A stretch of 64,000 nt of DNA. It comes from Polynucleobacter hallstattensis. GTDB taxonomy: Bacteria; Pseudomonadota; Gammaproteobacteria; Burkholderiales; Burkholderiaceae. Position 1 is the first letter of the stretch. Each line of letters begins with the position of its first letter. This document shows positions 52,260-62,233 of the stretch, one piece after another. The notes beneath the pieces were generated by a model. That model was not told where the DNA came from. It did no database searches and saw only the letters and a program-made list of their open reading frames with translations. The DNA lies in assembly GCF_018881835.1 (NCBI RefSeq), contig NZ_JACVPO010000001.1, forward strand, positions 1,054,001 to 1,118,000. Reading direction: 5' to 3'. The position numbers and the translations under genes were made by a program.

Positions 52260-53354
52260 ATGTCCAGTGACAGTAGCTCATTGCATTCCTCTGCAGTGAT
52301 TAATGAAGCGGTACAAGCTTTGCGAGATGGTGGCTTAGTTGCCTTTCCGACTGAGACGGTTTATGGCTTGGGGGCGGATGCAAAGAATCCTGATGCAATC
52401 AAAAAAATTTTTACTGCTAAGGGCAGACCATCCAATCACCCATTAATTGTTCACCTTGCAGCGCCTGATAAGTTCGATCGGGCTCAAATAGATTGGGTGC
52501 CAGTGCTAGCGCCGTGGGTAAGAGATTTGTCAGAAGATGCATTAAAACTCATCAACACTTTTTGGCCAGGTCCACTGACCTTAGTCTTTAAAAAAGATAA
52601 AAGCGTTTTGAATGAACTGACTGGTGGTCAAGATACGGTAGCCATTCGAGCGCCAGCCCATCCAATTTCGCAAGCCTTATTGCGTCAGTTTCAAGGTGGA
52701 ATAGTAGCGCCTTCAGCTAATCGATTTGGAAAGGTATCGCCAACGAGTGCGGCTGATGTCCGTGACGAGTTTGATGACGTATTAGATTTGATGATTTTAG
52801 ATGGTGGCGATTGTGAGGTCGGTATTGAGTCGACCATCATCGATTTATCATCTAGTGATCGCGCAGTTTTGCTGCGACCTGGCCTGATTACTCCAAGTGA
52901 AATTTCGACCAAGACCGGCATCAAAGTCTATTTACCTGGTGAGGATGCTGTCAGTAAGCGGGATGCTGCTTTACCAAGAGTATCTGGAAGTCTACGTGCG
53001 CATTACGCCCCAACGACGCCATTAAGAATGTATGCCTCAGGACGCATCTTAGATGCGCTGAGTGAGTTTCCGGATATAAAGTCGCAAGTAGCAGTTGCAG
53101 TGTGGGATTCAGACTCCTCATTGGGTGAGGATGGTCATCCATCCGTTCATTTTGAGGAAGTGATTGTTCCTAGTGATAGTACTGTGTTCACAAGTCGCCT
53201 ATATCGGACCTTACGGGACTTAGATCAACAGGGTTGGGATCTGATTCTGTTTCCGGAGCCGCCACCAGGCGAGGAGTGGGATGGGGTTCGGGACCGACTT
53301 CAGCGCGCCTGTTTTGGATCTGGGCCATCATTTAGTAACCACGCCAATAGTTGA
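52260..53354 (+). CDS. tsaC: Threonylcarbamoyl-AMP synthase (Sua5 type)
   Basis: Makes threonylcarbamoyl-AMP from threonine, bicarbonate and ATP for the t6A37 modification of tRNAs reading ANN codons. The 364-residue protein has the YrdC domain with GGLVAFPTETVYGLGADAKN near residue 25, KGRPSNHPLIVHL near 55 and SANRFGKVSPTSAADV near 150, followed by an additional Sua5 C-terminal domain, which E. coli TsaC lacks. So it is the long Sua5 form. The 3' end overlaps the convergent dacB gene by 55 bases. Confidence 0.94.
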   Translation: MSSDSSSLHSSAVINEAVQALRDGGLVAFPTETVYGLGADAKNPDAIKKIFTAKGRPSNHPLIVHLAAPDKFDRAQIDWVPVLAPWVRDLSEDALKLINTFWPGPLTLVFKKDKSVLNELTGGQDTVAIRAPAHPISQALLRQFQGGIVAPSANRFGKVSPTSAADVRDEFDDVLDLMILDGGDCEVGIESTIIDLSSSDRAVLLRPGLITPSEISTKTGIKVYLPGEDAVSKRDAALPRVSGSLRAHYAPTTPLRMYASGRILDALSEFPDIKSQVAVAVWDSDSSLGEDGHPSVHFEEVIVPSDSTVFTSRLYRTLRDLDQQGWDLILFPEPPPGEEWDGVRDRLQRACFGSGPSFSNHANS

Positions 53355-54853
53355 TCATGGGCGTCTAAGCCTCTCAAGGCATTAGGGTGGTTTATGAAAG
53401 AGGTCACCGCATACATCCTTCCAGACTTACTCATCACATAGCCTGATATTGCTCTGACGTCTACAAGTGCCCCTGTTTTGATACGAGCCTCAGGCTTTTT
53501 CTTGAGATGTAGAAATTTTCGTAAATGTGCCATGAGGCGATTTTTCATTGTGCCATCTGTCCCTGCAATCGGAAGGCTGTTATAAAACGTATCTGCAACG
53601 GATAAGTTACGAGCTGCAACTAATAATTGCGTCATATGTTCAGCTGAGATTGCTTCATTACGAGATAGGCCAGAGCCATTTTCAATAACGAGCTCTGGGA
53701 ACTGAAGTCCTAATCCCTTTAGCCAACTCTGAATCACAAGCTCGCCATTCTCAGTAGTCGCTGGTTTACCCATTTTCTCTAAAGCCAAGGTCAGCATAAG
53801 TTGTCTAGCCATGACGTTGTTAGAATATTTATTAATATCTTGTACGTTGTCAGCCAAAGTGAGGCCTTCAAATTGCAGTAGTAGTCTTGCCCCTAGAGGA
53901 ACAGTACTTGGCTTGCCAGTAGGTGCTTGTTTCCAAGTTCCGCCAGCCAATTCCCAGGCTGCAGCAAATCCTTGAGTAAGAAATGTGTTGGCATCTAAAG
54001 CAACGACGTTGTAATTCACTCCCTTACACGTATTTGGAAAGCTTCCAGAAAACTGTGCAGTCAGAAGCTGGTTGGTAGTTGCTTCATCACCTTCGGGATC
54101 TAGGTTAAAGCGAATATTATTTTTCCAACTATCGCAAGATTGCGCAACTAATTGCATTTGGTTAACCACCTTGAGTTGGGATAGTGGTGGCGTGTAGCTA
54201 ATATCAATGAAGTCCGCAGTGCGAGATTTACCCAGCTGAAATGAAAGCGTTCTAAAAGCGTACAGCAGGGGATCGGGCGGTACGTTATAGGCACGCAGCG
54301 ATTCGCCATCAATAGTGTTGTGTTCCATAACGCTAGGGGCATAGGCACTTCTATCAAAGAATAGGTTGCCATCGATTTTTTGTATGCCTAGATTTTGTAG
54401 GGCCTTCATCATTTTGACGAATTCTTCAGGAATCAGTTTTGGATCTCCGGTGCCTTGCAAATAGATATTGCCTTTGAGGGTACCCTGACGAATAATTCCA
54501 TCGGTATATAGATTGGTGCGCCAACGATATTGTGGCCCCAACATATCTAAGCCAGAGAGGGTGGTGACGAGCTTCATAGTGGAGGCAGGATTCATCGCTT
54601 GCTTTGAGCGCCAGTCCAATTTTGTTTTTGCTGTTATGTTCCCTGGCTGCCCTGAATTCATTTCCACTACTGAAATGCTGATCGCCCCTTTGGGGATCTG
54701 ACTCTTCTCAAGGCTAGCGGCTACGGCCTTAGGAATAAGCTGAGGGACAGTTTCCTGAGAAACTAGATCGGCAGAAGATATCTGTGGGCTAAATAATAGG
54801 CTAGCCAACACGGCAGCAGTAATGAATGAAGAGTTTCGGGTATGCATGCCCAA
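53300..54853 (-). CDS. dacB: D-alanyl-D-alanine carboxypeptidase/endopeptidase (PBP4)
   Basis: A periplasmic class C penicillin-binding protein that trims and cleaves peptidoglycan cross-links. The 517-residue product has a signal peptide (residues 1-28), the SxxK motif S91-T-M-K94 in NPASTMKLVTTLSG, an SxN motif in NKYSNNVMARQLML and a KTG motif in ARIKTGALVDVRA near residue 460. Domain inserts between SxxK and SxN are as in other PBP4 proteins. The 3' end lies inside the tsaC 3' end on the other strand. Its 5' end is close to the stop of the hybrid kinase gene but the promoter is not seen. Confidence 0.94.
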   Translation of the reverse strand: MGMHTRNSSFITAAVLASLLFSPQISSADLVSQETVPQLIPKAVAASLEKSQIPKGAISISVVEMNSGQPGNITAKTKLDWRSKQAMNPASTMKLVTTLSGLDMLGPQYRWRTNLYTDGIIRQGTLKGNIYLQGTGDPKLIPEEFVKMMKALQNLGIQKIDGNLFFDRSAYAPSVMEHNTIDGESLRAYNVPPDPLLYAFRTLSFQLGKSRTADFIDISYTPPLSQLKVVNQMQLVAQSCDSWKNNIRFNLDPEGDEATTNQLLTAQFSGSFPNTCKGVNYNVVALDANTFLTQGFAAAWELAGGTWKQAPTGKPSTVPLGARLLLQFEGLTLADNVQDINKYSNNVMARQLMLTLALEKMGKPATTENGELVIQSWLKGLGLQFPELVIENGSGLSRNEAISAEHMTQLLVAARNLSVADTFYNSLPIAGTDGTMKNRLMAHLRKFLHLKKKPEARIKTGALVDVRAISGYVMSKSGRMYAVTSFINHPNALRGLDAHDQLLAWLLNDGPDPKQAR

Positions 54854-54895
54854 TAGGATAAACCTAGGTGCGCAAGATCCTAAGATTTCCCAAAA

Positions 54896-57325
54896 TTACC
54901 GCCGATATTTTTTCTTGTAGGTCTCGATAGTTTGATTTTGTTCTTTTAGAAGGGCGATGAATTGCTTAATGCGCTCTATAAGTGGACCATTCGCTTGAAG
55001 TGATTCGCATGCATGAGTGAATTCAGTAGCCTGCAGCAGTTGTGCCCCACCTTTGACTTTATGAACCAGACTTTGAAAATAGACTTCATCAATTAGGATT
55101 TGATTGCCATCTGATTGCAATTGATGCAGAGTGTCTAGGTGAACCTTCTCAATTTCCTCCAGGATCACTATAATCTGGTGGGAATCATTTTTGATGAGAT
55201 TAGAGAAGGCATCAAACGAATAGACCTCACTAGTGGGGCCCGACTCTCGGCTGGAGTCAAAATAACGTAAAAGTTCATTTTCAAGAGCGCCCAAACTTAA
55301 AGGCTTGATGAGTACGCCATTCATGCCAGATGATAAAAATTGATGGCGAGAGTCTAGAGCATAAATATCTGCAGTGACACCAATAATGATTAAGTCACGA
55401 TTACCGAGAGATCGGATTTGTTTAGCTAATTCAGAGCCTTGCATTCCTGGCATCGATTGATCTGTTAGCATCAGATCAAATTGATACTCCTTCATTAACT
55501 GTAATGCCGTAGTTGCATTCTCACAAACGCAAGTACTGATACCAAGCGCTTCTAATTGCAGGGATAAAATTTGCCGACTAGCTGGGTGGTCTTCAACTAC
55601 TAAAGCATGAATGTGAGAATTTTTTCGACCCGATCTTTTTAAAATTAAGTTCTTAGATGATGGTACGAGCGAATTAAAGCCCGGAGCCTGTGCTGCAGCA
55701 ACACTCGTTCTAGGAAGTGCCACTGAAAAGTGGACATTGCTTCCAAAGCCTGGGGCGCTCTCAAAATAAAGGTGGCTGTTCATGGAATTCACCAAATGAT
55801 TGGTGATGGTAAGACCAAGGCCGGTCCCCCTCTTTTGCTCTGATAGATAAGACTCTTGCGCAGCTGGTAATTGCTCAAAAGCTTGCAGAGCCAATTTAAT
55901 TTGATCACTTCCCATTCCTACTCCAGTATCAATCACCCTGAACTCGAGTAATTGACCAGCATGATCATCAGCTAGAACGCTGGTAGAAAAGTACACCTCA
56001 CCTTCAGCGGTGAACTTAATCGCATTGCTCAGTAAATTCTGTAGAACTTGTCTCAGACGTAAGGAATCAATCATGAGTACTTCAGCGATTCTGGGATCAA
56101 TCGAAGTGTGGAGTAGCAGATTCTGTTTCTTAGCTACTGTAGAAAATGCCGCATGAATATCCATAATCAATTGATGTGGATTGCAAGGCTCTAGGTTGAG
56201 GGTGAGTTTGCCAGCCTCAATCTTAGAAATATCTAACACTTGATTGAGCATACCCAAAAGAGACTCGGCAGAAGCTTGAGCACTTTTTAGTAGAGGCTTA
56301 TCTTTCTTAGGAAATTGCGCGCTACCAAGCAGTAGTTCTTGAACGCCCAAAATAGCATTCATCGGTGTGCGAATTTCATGGCTCATAGTTGCTAGAAAGG
56401 CTGACTTTGCAGCATTCGCTTTTTCAGCCAGCTCTTTTGAGTGAAGTAACTCATGAGCGGTTTTCTTTTGGTCAAAATATTTTCTTTGGAGTTGATAAAA
56501 CATCGCTCCACCAATCATGAGAATAAGTGTGGCGCTCAGCCAAGGAAGTAGGTTTGAACCTCGCTTGTACTCATCGTCTAATACAAAAAGCTGACGTGAT
56601 GCAATAGGGTCTAAGTCATTTAAAAAGTGGCTCAGTACGTCGTGAAGTGGGGCGTGCTGGTCTGAGATGAGCCAGCGATAGGCAAAAGGATCGCGACTAT
56701 ATAAACCATCAATTTTTAGATCTGAATTTTGGTTTTCACGTAATAGTTGACGTGCCAAGCGAATGGGCATGACTAGTGCCTCGATGTCACTTTTAATGAG
56801 AGATTGAATTAAGCTGGCGGGCGACTGCGCCTCTTTAATGTCGCTGAAACTATTAATACTGGCAGGCGCATTTTCAAGACCTCGATCAAAGTAGCCAATC
56901 TTCACAGAGCTTGAGTCCAGCTTACTTGAGGACTTAGTGACAATAGCATCATGACCCCAAAAGATGGCTTCAGATAGAGATCCAAATTGCAATACGTGGT
57001 CATCAATGTTTGGTGGATCAATGATGAAATCTACCTCGCCTTTACTGAGCTGCCTTAAGCCTTCAGAGTCTGATTTTCTCCATACCGGAACATATTGCTG
57101 TCGTGTGCACTCTTCAATTTTGGATAGCAGCGCCATAAAGGGTGCCGTACCCTGCTGATGACTAGATGGGCTGAGATAGGAGGCATATTTTTCGTGAATA
57201 CTGAAGCGCACAACTGGATGGGCATCGATCCATGATTGCTCAGCAACGCTAAAGGGTCCGGCATCCGCTAGACCTGCATAGACACAGCAGAGAATGAATA
57301 CTTTTTTCAATATGAACCGATGCAT
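54896..57325 (-). CDS. BvgS/EvgS-like hybrid sensor histidine kinase
   Basis: An 809-residue multi-domain sensor. A signal peptide (1-22) is followed by one periplasmic Venus-flytrap-like (SBP_bac_3-type) domain at about 30-250, a membrane span at about 258-278, a HisKA domain with His316 in MSHEIRTPMNAI, an HATPase domain (LLSNAIKFT near 432, DTGVGM near 466, GTGLGLTIT near 500), a receiver domain with Asp622 in TDQSMPGMQG and Lys674, and a C-terminal HPt domain with His755 in VHKVKGGAQL. This is the BvgS order with a single sensing domain and no PAS. It is seven bases after its response regulator gene, so it forms an operon with the regulator and the EAL-like gene. Confidence 0.92.
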   Translation of the reverse strand: MHRFILKKVFILCCVYAGLADAGPFSVAEQSWIDAHPVVRFSIHEKYASYLSPSSHQQGTAPFMALLSKIEECTRQQYVPVWRKSDSEGLRQLSKGEVDFIIDPPNIDDHVLQFGSLSEAIFWGHDAIVTKSSSKLDSSSVKIGYFDRGLENAPASINSFSDIKEAQSPASLIQSLIKSDIEALVMPIRLARQLLRENQNSDLKIDGLYSRDPFAYRWLISDQHAPLHDVLSHFLNDLDPIASRQLFVLDDEYKRGSNLLPWLSATLILMIGGAMFYQLQRKYFDQKKTAHELLHSKELAEKANAAKSAFLATMSHEIRTPMNAILGVQELLLGSAQFPKKDKPLLKSAQASAESLLGMLNQVLDISKIEAGKLTLNLEPCNPHQLIMDIHAAFSTVAKKQNLLLHTSIDPRIAEVLMIDSLRLRQVLQNLLSNAIKFTAEGEVYFSTSVLADDHAGQLLEFRVIDTGVGMGSDQIKLALQAFEQLPAAQESYLSEQKRGTGLGLTITNHLVNSMNSHLYFESAPGFGSNVHFSVALPRTSVAAAQAPGFNSLVPSSKNLILKRSGRKNSHIHALVVEDHPASRQILSLQLEALGISTCVCENATTALQLMKEYQFDLMLTDQSMPGMQGSELAKQIRSLGNRDLIIIGVTADIYALDSRHQFLSSGMNGVLIKPLSLGALENELLRYFDSSRESGPTSEVYSFDAFSNLIKNDSHQIIVILEEIEKVHLDTLHQLQSDGNQILIDEVYFQSLVHKVKGGAQLLQATEFTHACESLQANGPLIERIKQFIALLKEQNQTIETYKKKYRR

Positions 57326-57332
57326 ACAGTTT

Positions 57333-57956
57333 TTAGCTTTCGATGATGTTGTTCATGCGGCAGAACAAGATCAAGTCAGCAATATTATTAATACCTAGTT
57401 TGTCAAAGACTCTGGTCTTGTAGGTTGCAACTGTCTTATTACTAATGTGCAGTAGGTCTGATATCTGCTGGTTGGTATTGCCTTTGCCTAGATACTTCAT
57501 GACTTGAAGCTCACGATCCGATATCAATGCCAATTTGTCGTTATCGCTCAAGGAAGTGTTGCCGTTCTTGCCATGTGTAAAGAAGGTATAGCCTTGGGAG
57601 ATAGCAACGCATGCAGCCAAAATGACATCAGCCCCAGCAGTCTTATTCACAAAACCATGCGCACCTAAGGACCGCACTCTGCCGCCATAGACTGCTTCAT
57701 CTAGGCTAGATAGCACCAGAATACGAACTTCTGGATGCATCAAGCCAATCCGACGGATCACATCAAAACCATCCGTCTTGGGCATATCCAAATCTAAGAT
57801 GACCATATTAGGATTGACTTCTTTAATTGAGCGTAGGCACTCTTCACCATGCTGCGCCTGTCCTGCAATCTCAAAAAGCAATTGATCTTGCAACATACTT
57901 TTTAATGCCATCAGCATAGCTGGATGGTCATCTACCAACATCACGCGTTTTCTCAT
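57333..57956 (-). CDS. LuxR/NarL-family response regulator (BvgA-like)
   Basis: A 207-residue regulator. The N-terminal receiver has the acidic pair in LVDDHPAM, the phospho-acceptor Asp55 in VILDLDMPKTDG and Lys105 in VNKTAG. The C-terminal GerE/LuxR helix-turn-helix covers about residues 143-205 (ISDRELQVMKYLGKGNTNQQ, HISNKTVATYKTRVFDKL). Expected to receive phosphate from the HPt of the kinase coded downstream. Its start codon overlaps the stop of the EAL-like gene by one base, so the two are translated together. Confidence 0.94.
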   Translation of the reverse strand: MRKRVMLVDDHPAMLMALKSMLQDQLLFEIAGQAQHGEECLRSIKEVNPNMVILDLDMPKTDGFDVIRRIGLMHPEVRILVLSSLDEAVYGGRVRSLGAHGFVNKTAGADVILAACVAISQGYTFFTHGKNGNTSLSDNDKLALISDRELQVMKYLGKGNTNQQISDLLHISNKTVATYKTRVFDKLGINNIADLILFCRMNNIIES

Positions 57957-58789
57957 TACTTGTCTCCGTTTTGGGTTTTATGAGGGTGCAGCGAAAAAAT
58001 GGCCTTGGCGATACGGCTATCGCTCATGTGTAGCATTTGATGTCGGCTTACTGGTGGCATCATGAGTCCGCCATAGCTATGGTGCGCCCCCATTGCCATG
58101 ACATTTTCTAAATCTTTCACCAGGGTGATGTTGCTGGCATAGATTTGGGTCTGGAATTTCTGGCCAAGGGAAATCATTTCGCTTGGTAAGCCATCAGCTC
58201 GAAATTGCCCCATCTCAATATGAATGCCCTCGGGCTCGATCTTCTCTACCCAGCGGATTTGCGCACTCGCCCCAGAAAAATCAAGAAGATGGATCAGAAC
58301 GCCGAGACGACGCATTCGCAATAAGCCCTCCATGCAGGATTCCATAGAGTCAGCATCCTTGAGTTTGTGCATGCCCAAACTTACTAGGCCAACTGGAAGT
58401 CGTGAGTTCAGAATGAGGTCACTTAAAGCATCTATAAAACTGCTTGATGTCAGATGTTGCGCTGGTATCGGTAAGATGCCTGGAATGAAGCGACCGCTAC
58501 GGTACCAATACGTAATGGTATCTAAGCCCTCCATGAACAATCTGAGGAGCTGCGTGTCGGTAGCGGTCAGTAATGGTCTAAATAAAGAGCTCGTCAGCTT
58601 AGTTCCTTGGCTATTAAAGATGGGTTCGTTACTAATCGCTTGTCGCTGGGACCAGGATTGGTGTTCTTCTAGCGCTTCGCCACTGAGACCAAGCCAAGGC
58701 TGGCCGCAAGCATCGCGCACTTCTTGGAAGGGTTTGTTCTTCCAAGCCTTTACAAGCGTGTACAGCCGGGATTTCGGGCTCATCAGCAT
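57956..58789 (-). CDS. Degenerate EAL-domain protein
   Basis: A 277-residue soluble protein whose residues about 70-255 follow the EAL phosphodiesterase pattern in order: PIPAQHLTSSSFIDALSDLI (helix after the NLS motif), LPVGLVSLGM (place of ExTE), LGVLIHLLDFSGASAQIRWV (DDFGTGYSSL), IHIEMGQF (KID), IYASNITLVKDLENVMAMG (AEGVE) and HHSYGGLMMPPV (QGYLFSKP). The catalytic Glu, Asp and Lys residues are mostly replaced, so it should not cleave cyclic-di-GMP and may bind a ligand or a partner. It is the first gene of the operon with the LuxR regulator and hybrid kinase. Confidence 0.78.
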   Translation of the reverse strand: MLMSPKSRLYTLVKAWKNKPFQEVRDACGQPWLGLSGEALEEHQSWSQRQAISNEPIFNSQGTKLTSSLFRPLLTATDTQLLRLFMEGLDTITYWYRSGRFIPGILPIPAQHLTSSSFIDALSDLILNSRLPVGLVSLGMHKLKDADSMESCMEGLLRMRRLGVLIHLLDFSGASAQIRWVEKIEPEGIHIEMGQFRADGLPSEMISLGQKFQTQIYASNITLVKDLENVMAMGAHHSYGGLMMPPVSRHQMLHMSDSRIAKAIFSLHPHKTQNGDK

Positions 58790-58935
58790 TCTCCAATCAT
58801 TGAACAGTCAGTCTAGGCAGGACAGATTGGAGGAGTAAGGGCTTAAAGCTTATTTATGTGTAGGAATCCACCTACTTACCTGCCTCTATTATAGAAAGAG
58901 CAGGAGACTCATTTGAAATTTAAGGTGAATTTGCC

Positions 58936-58992
58936 CTTGAAATCCCTGGAATCAGACCTATATAATCAGCACTCCCTACACGCGAGTGCTAA
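58936..58992 (+). promoter_or_regulatory. groESL promoter with CIRCE operator
   Basis: TTGAAA (58937-58942), an 18-base spacer and TATAAT (58961-58966) form a sigma-70 promoter. CTTGAAA with ACCTATAT 13 bases later also partly fits sigma-32. The CIRCE operator for HrcA, TCAGCACTC-N9-GAGTGCTAA (58966-58992), differs from consensus by one base and overlaps the transcription start. The remaining gap from 58790 holds nothing else that I can identify. Confidence 0.93.
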
Positions 58993-59101
58993 AACAGGCT
59001 TATTCAGCTAAAAAGCTTGTTGCTCTCGTGTTAAGAGAATGCAACATATTGATTTATATTGGTTTTTTAATTAGTTAACACTTACTAACATAGGAGAAGG
59101 A

Positions 59102-59392
59102 ATGAATCTGCGTCCTTTACATGATCGCGTAATCATTAAACGTTTAGATCAAGAATCAAAAACTGCCTCTGGAATCATTATTCCGGATGCTGCTGCTGAA
59201 AAGCCGGATCAAGGTGAAGTATTGGCAGTTGGCCCAGGCAAGCGTGATGACAGCGGCAAGTTGAATGCACCAGACGTCAAAGTTGGCGATCGCGTGTTAT
59301 TTGGCAAATATGCAGGTCAAACAGTTAAGGTCGGCAGCGATGAGCTTCTCGTTATGCGCGAAGAAGACATCATGGCTGTTGTACAGAAGTAA
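59102..59392 (+). CDS. groES: Co-chaperonin GroES
   Basis: The heptameric lid of the GroEL folding chamber. The 96-residue protein has [15 protein letters not shown], the mobile loop with [10 protein letters not shown], and [29 protein letters not shown] precedes the ATG. It lies 109 bases after the CIRCE element, giving a long leader, and groEL follows after 26 bases. Confidence 0.98.
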   Translation: MNLRPLHDRVIIKRLDQESKTASGIIIPDAAAEKPDQGEVLAVGPGKRDDSGKLNAPDVKVGDRVLFGKYAGQTVKVGSDELLVMREEDIMAVVQK

Positions 59393-59403
59393 TTAGTACC
59401 TAA

Positions 59404-61071
<1,668 letters not shown>

Positions 61072-61109
61072 TGCTGCACACTTCCTCAGCTATCAAGCTG
61101 TAGAAACTA

Positions 61110-61142
61110 AAACGCCTGGTTCAAAAGACCAGGCGTTTTTTT
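61110..61142 (+). terminator. Intrinsic terminator after groESL
   Basis: AAACGCCTGGT and ACCAGGCGTTT pair over 11 bases around TCAAAAG, followed by a T-run. Confidence 0.95.
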
Positions 61143-61160
61143 AATGAATCTTCTTCATTA

Positions 61161-62126
61161 TTAATCTGGCTGAATACCACCATCTTTAATCACTTTTTTC
61201 ATCCTCACTAAACCTTGGGCAATCATTTCTTTTAAATGATCTGGTCCCAGGGGCACAAATTCAAAGCCTTGCTGTATTAACTGATCCCGCAACTTCTGAT
61301 CTTTTAATGCCAAAGCCAATGAGTCATTAAGCTTGGTAACGACTGCTGGTGATGAACCCTTGGGGGCAACAATCGCACCCCAGGTAGAGAACTCATAGCC
61401 TTTAACACTTTCGCTAACGGTAGGTGCATTTGGTAATAGTGCCGAGCGCGTTTTGCTAGTGATGCCAAGCACCTTTAGTTTCCCCGATCGGATATGGGGA
61501 AGCACAACCGATAAAGCACTAATCATTACAGGCACCTGGCCTGCCATGACATCGGTAACCGCCGCCGCTGCTCCACGGTAAGGGATGTGAACCAATGGCG
61601 CACCCGTGTACTGACGAAAGATCTCCATACCAATATGCTGAGGCGAGCCATTGCCACCCGAAGCGTAATCAATTTTTCCTGGATTTTCTTTAGCGATGCG
61701 AATGAAGTCTGCGGCTGTGTTTGCTGGAAAGGATGGGTTGGCCACCATCACGAAAGTGATTGCAGCTACCTCAGAAACTGGCACAAAACTTTGAATAGGA
61801 TCGTAGTCAATTTTCTTATGCAGATTGGGTAGCATCGTCAAAATGCTGTCATTAAATGCGCCCAATACAAAGCCTTCTGAATTGGCTTGAGCTACCTTGG
61901 TAGCCCCTATTAAACCGGCGCCACCAGGAAGATTTTCAATCGTAATTGCCTGACCCAAGTTCTCACTCATTTTTTGCACAATAGGCCGCATCAAAATATC
62001 AACACCACTTCCCGCCTGCAAGGGCATGATCATCTGAATCGGTCTATTGGGGTAGGTATTTTGAGCTTGGGCAGATGCAACCCAAATTAAGCCCATTACT
62101 AAAAGTAAGCATTTTTTAATGTTCAT
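61161..62126 (-). CDS. Bug-family (TctC) substrate-binding protein
   Basis: A 321-residue periplasmic receptor with a Sec signal (residues 1-21, cut after AQA). The Bug/TctC family features are YPNRPIQMIMPLQAGSGVDIL at residues 25-45, ENLPGGAGLIGATKVA near 63, YASGGNGSPQHIGMEIF near 157 and VHIPYRGAAAAVTDVMAGQ near 178. The family binds small carboxylates and is very common in Burkholderiales, usually as orphans with no TctAB permease nearby, as here. The ligand is not known. Confidence 0.9.
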   Translation of the reverse strand: MNIKKCLLLVMGLIWVASAQAQNTYPNRPIQMIMPLQAGSGVDILMRPIVQKMSENLGQAITIENLPGGAGLIGATKVAQANSEGFVLGAFNDSILTMLPNLHKKIDYDPIQSFVPVSEVAAITFVMVANPSFPANTAADFIRIAKENPGKIDYASGGNGSPQHIGMEIFRQYTGAPLVHIPYRGAAAAVTDVMAGQVPVMISALSVVLPHIRSGKLKVLGITSKTRSALLPNAPTVSESVKGYEFSTWGAIVAPKGSSPAVVTKLNDSLALALKDQKLRDQLIQQGFEFVPLGPDHLKEMIAQGLVRMKKVIKDGGIQPD

Positions 62127-62189
62127 TTTTTGTCTCGTATTAATATAATTTTTAGCGCTCTAGAGGTGCCTGTGTGTATCTTAACGCAA

Positions 62190-62213
62190 TAAAAAACCGC
62201 CCGAGGGCGGTCT
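62190..62213 (-). terminator. Intrinsic terminator after pntB
   Basis: On the minus strand ACCGCC-CTCG-GGCGGT is followed by a run of Ts, 20 bases past the pntB stop. Confidence 0.93.
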
Positions 62214-62233
62214 GTTATAGACAAGTTTTCTAT

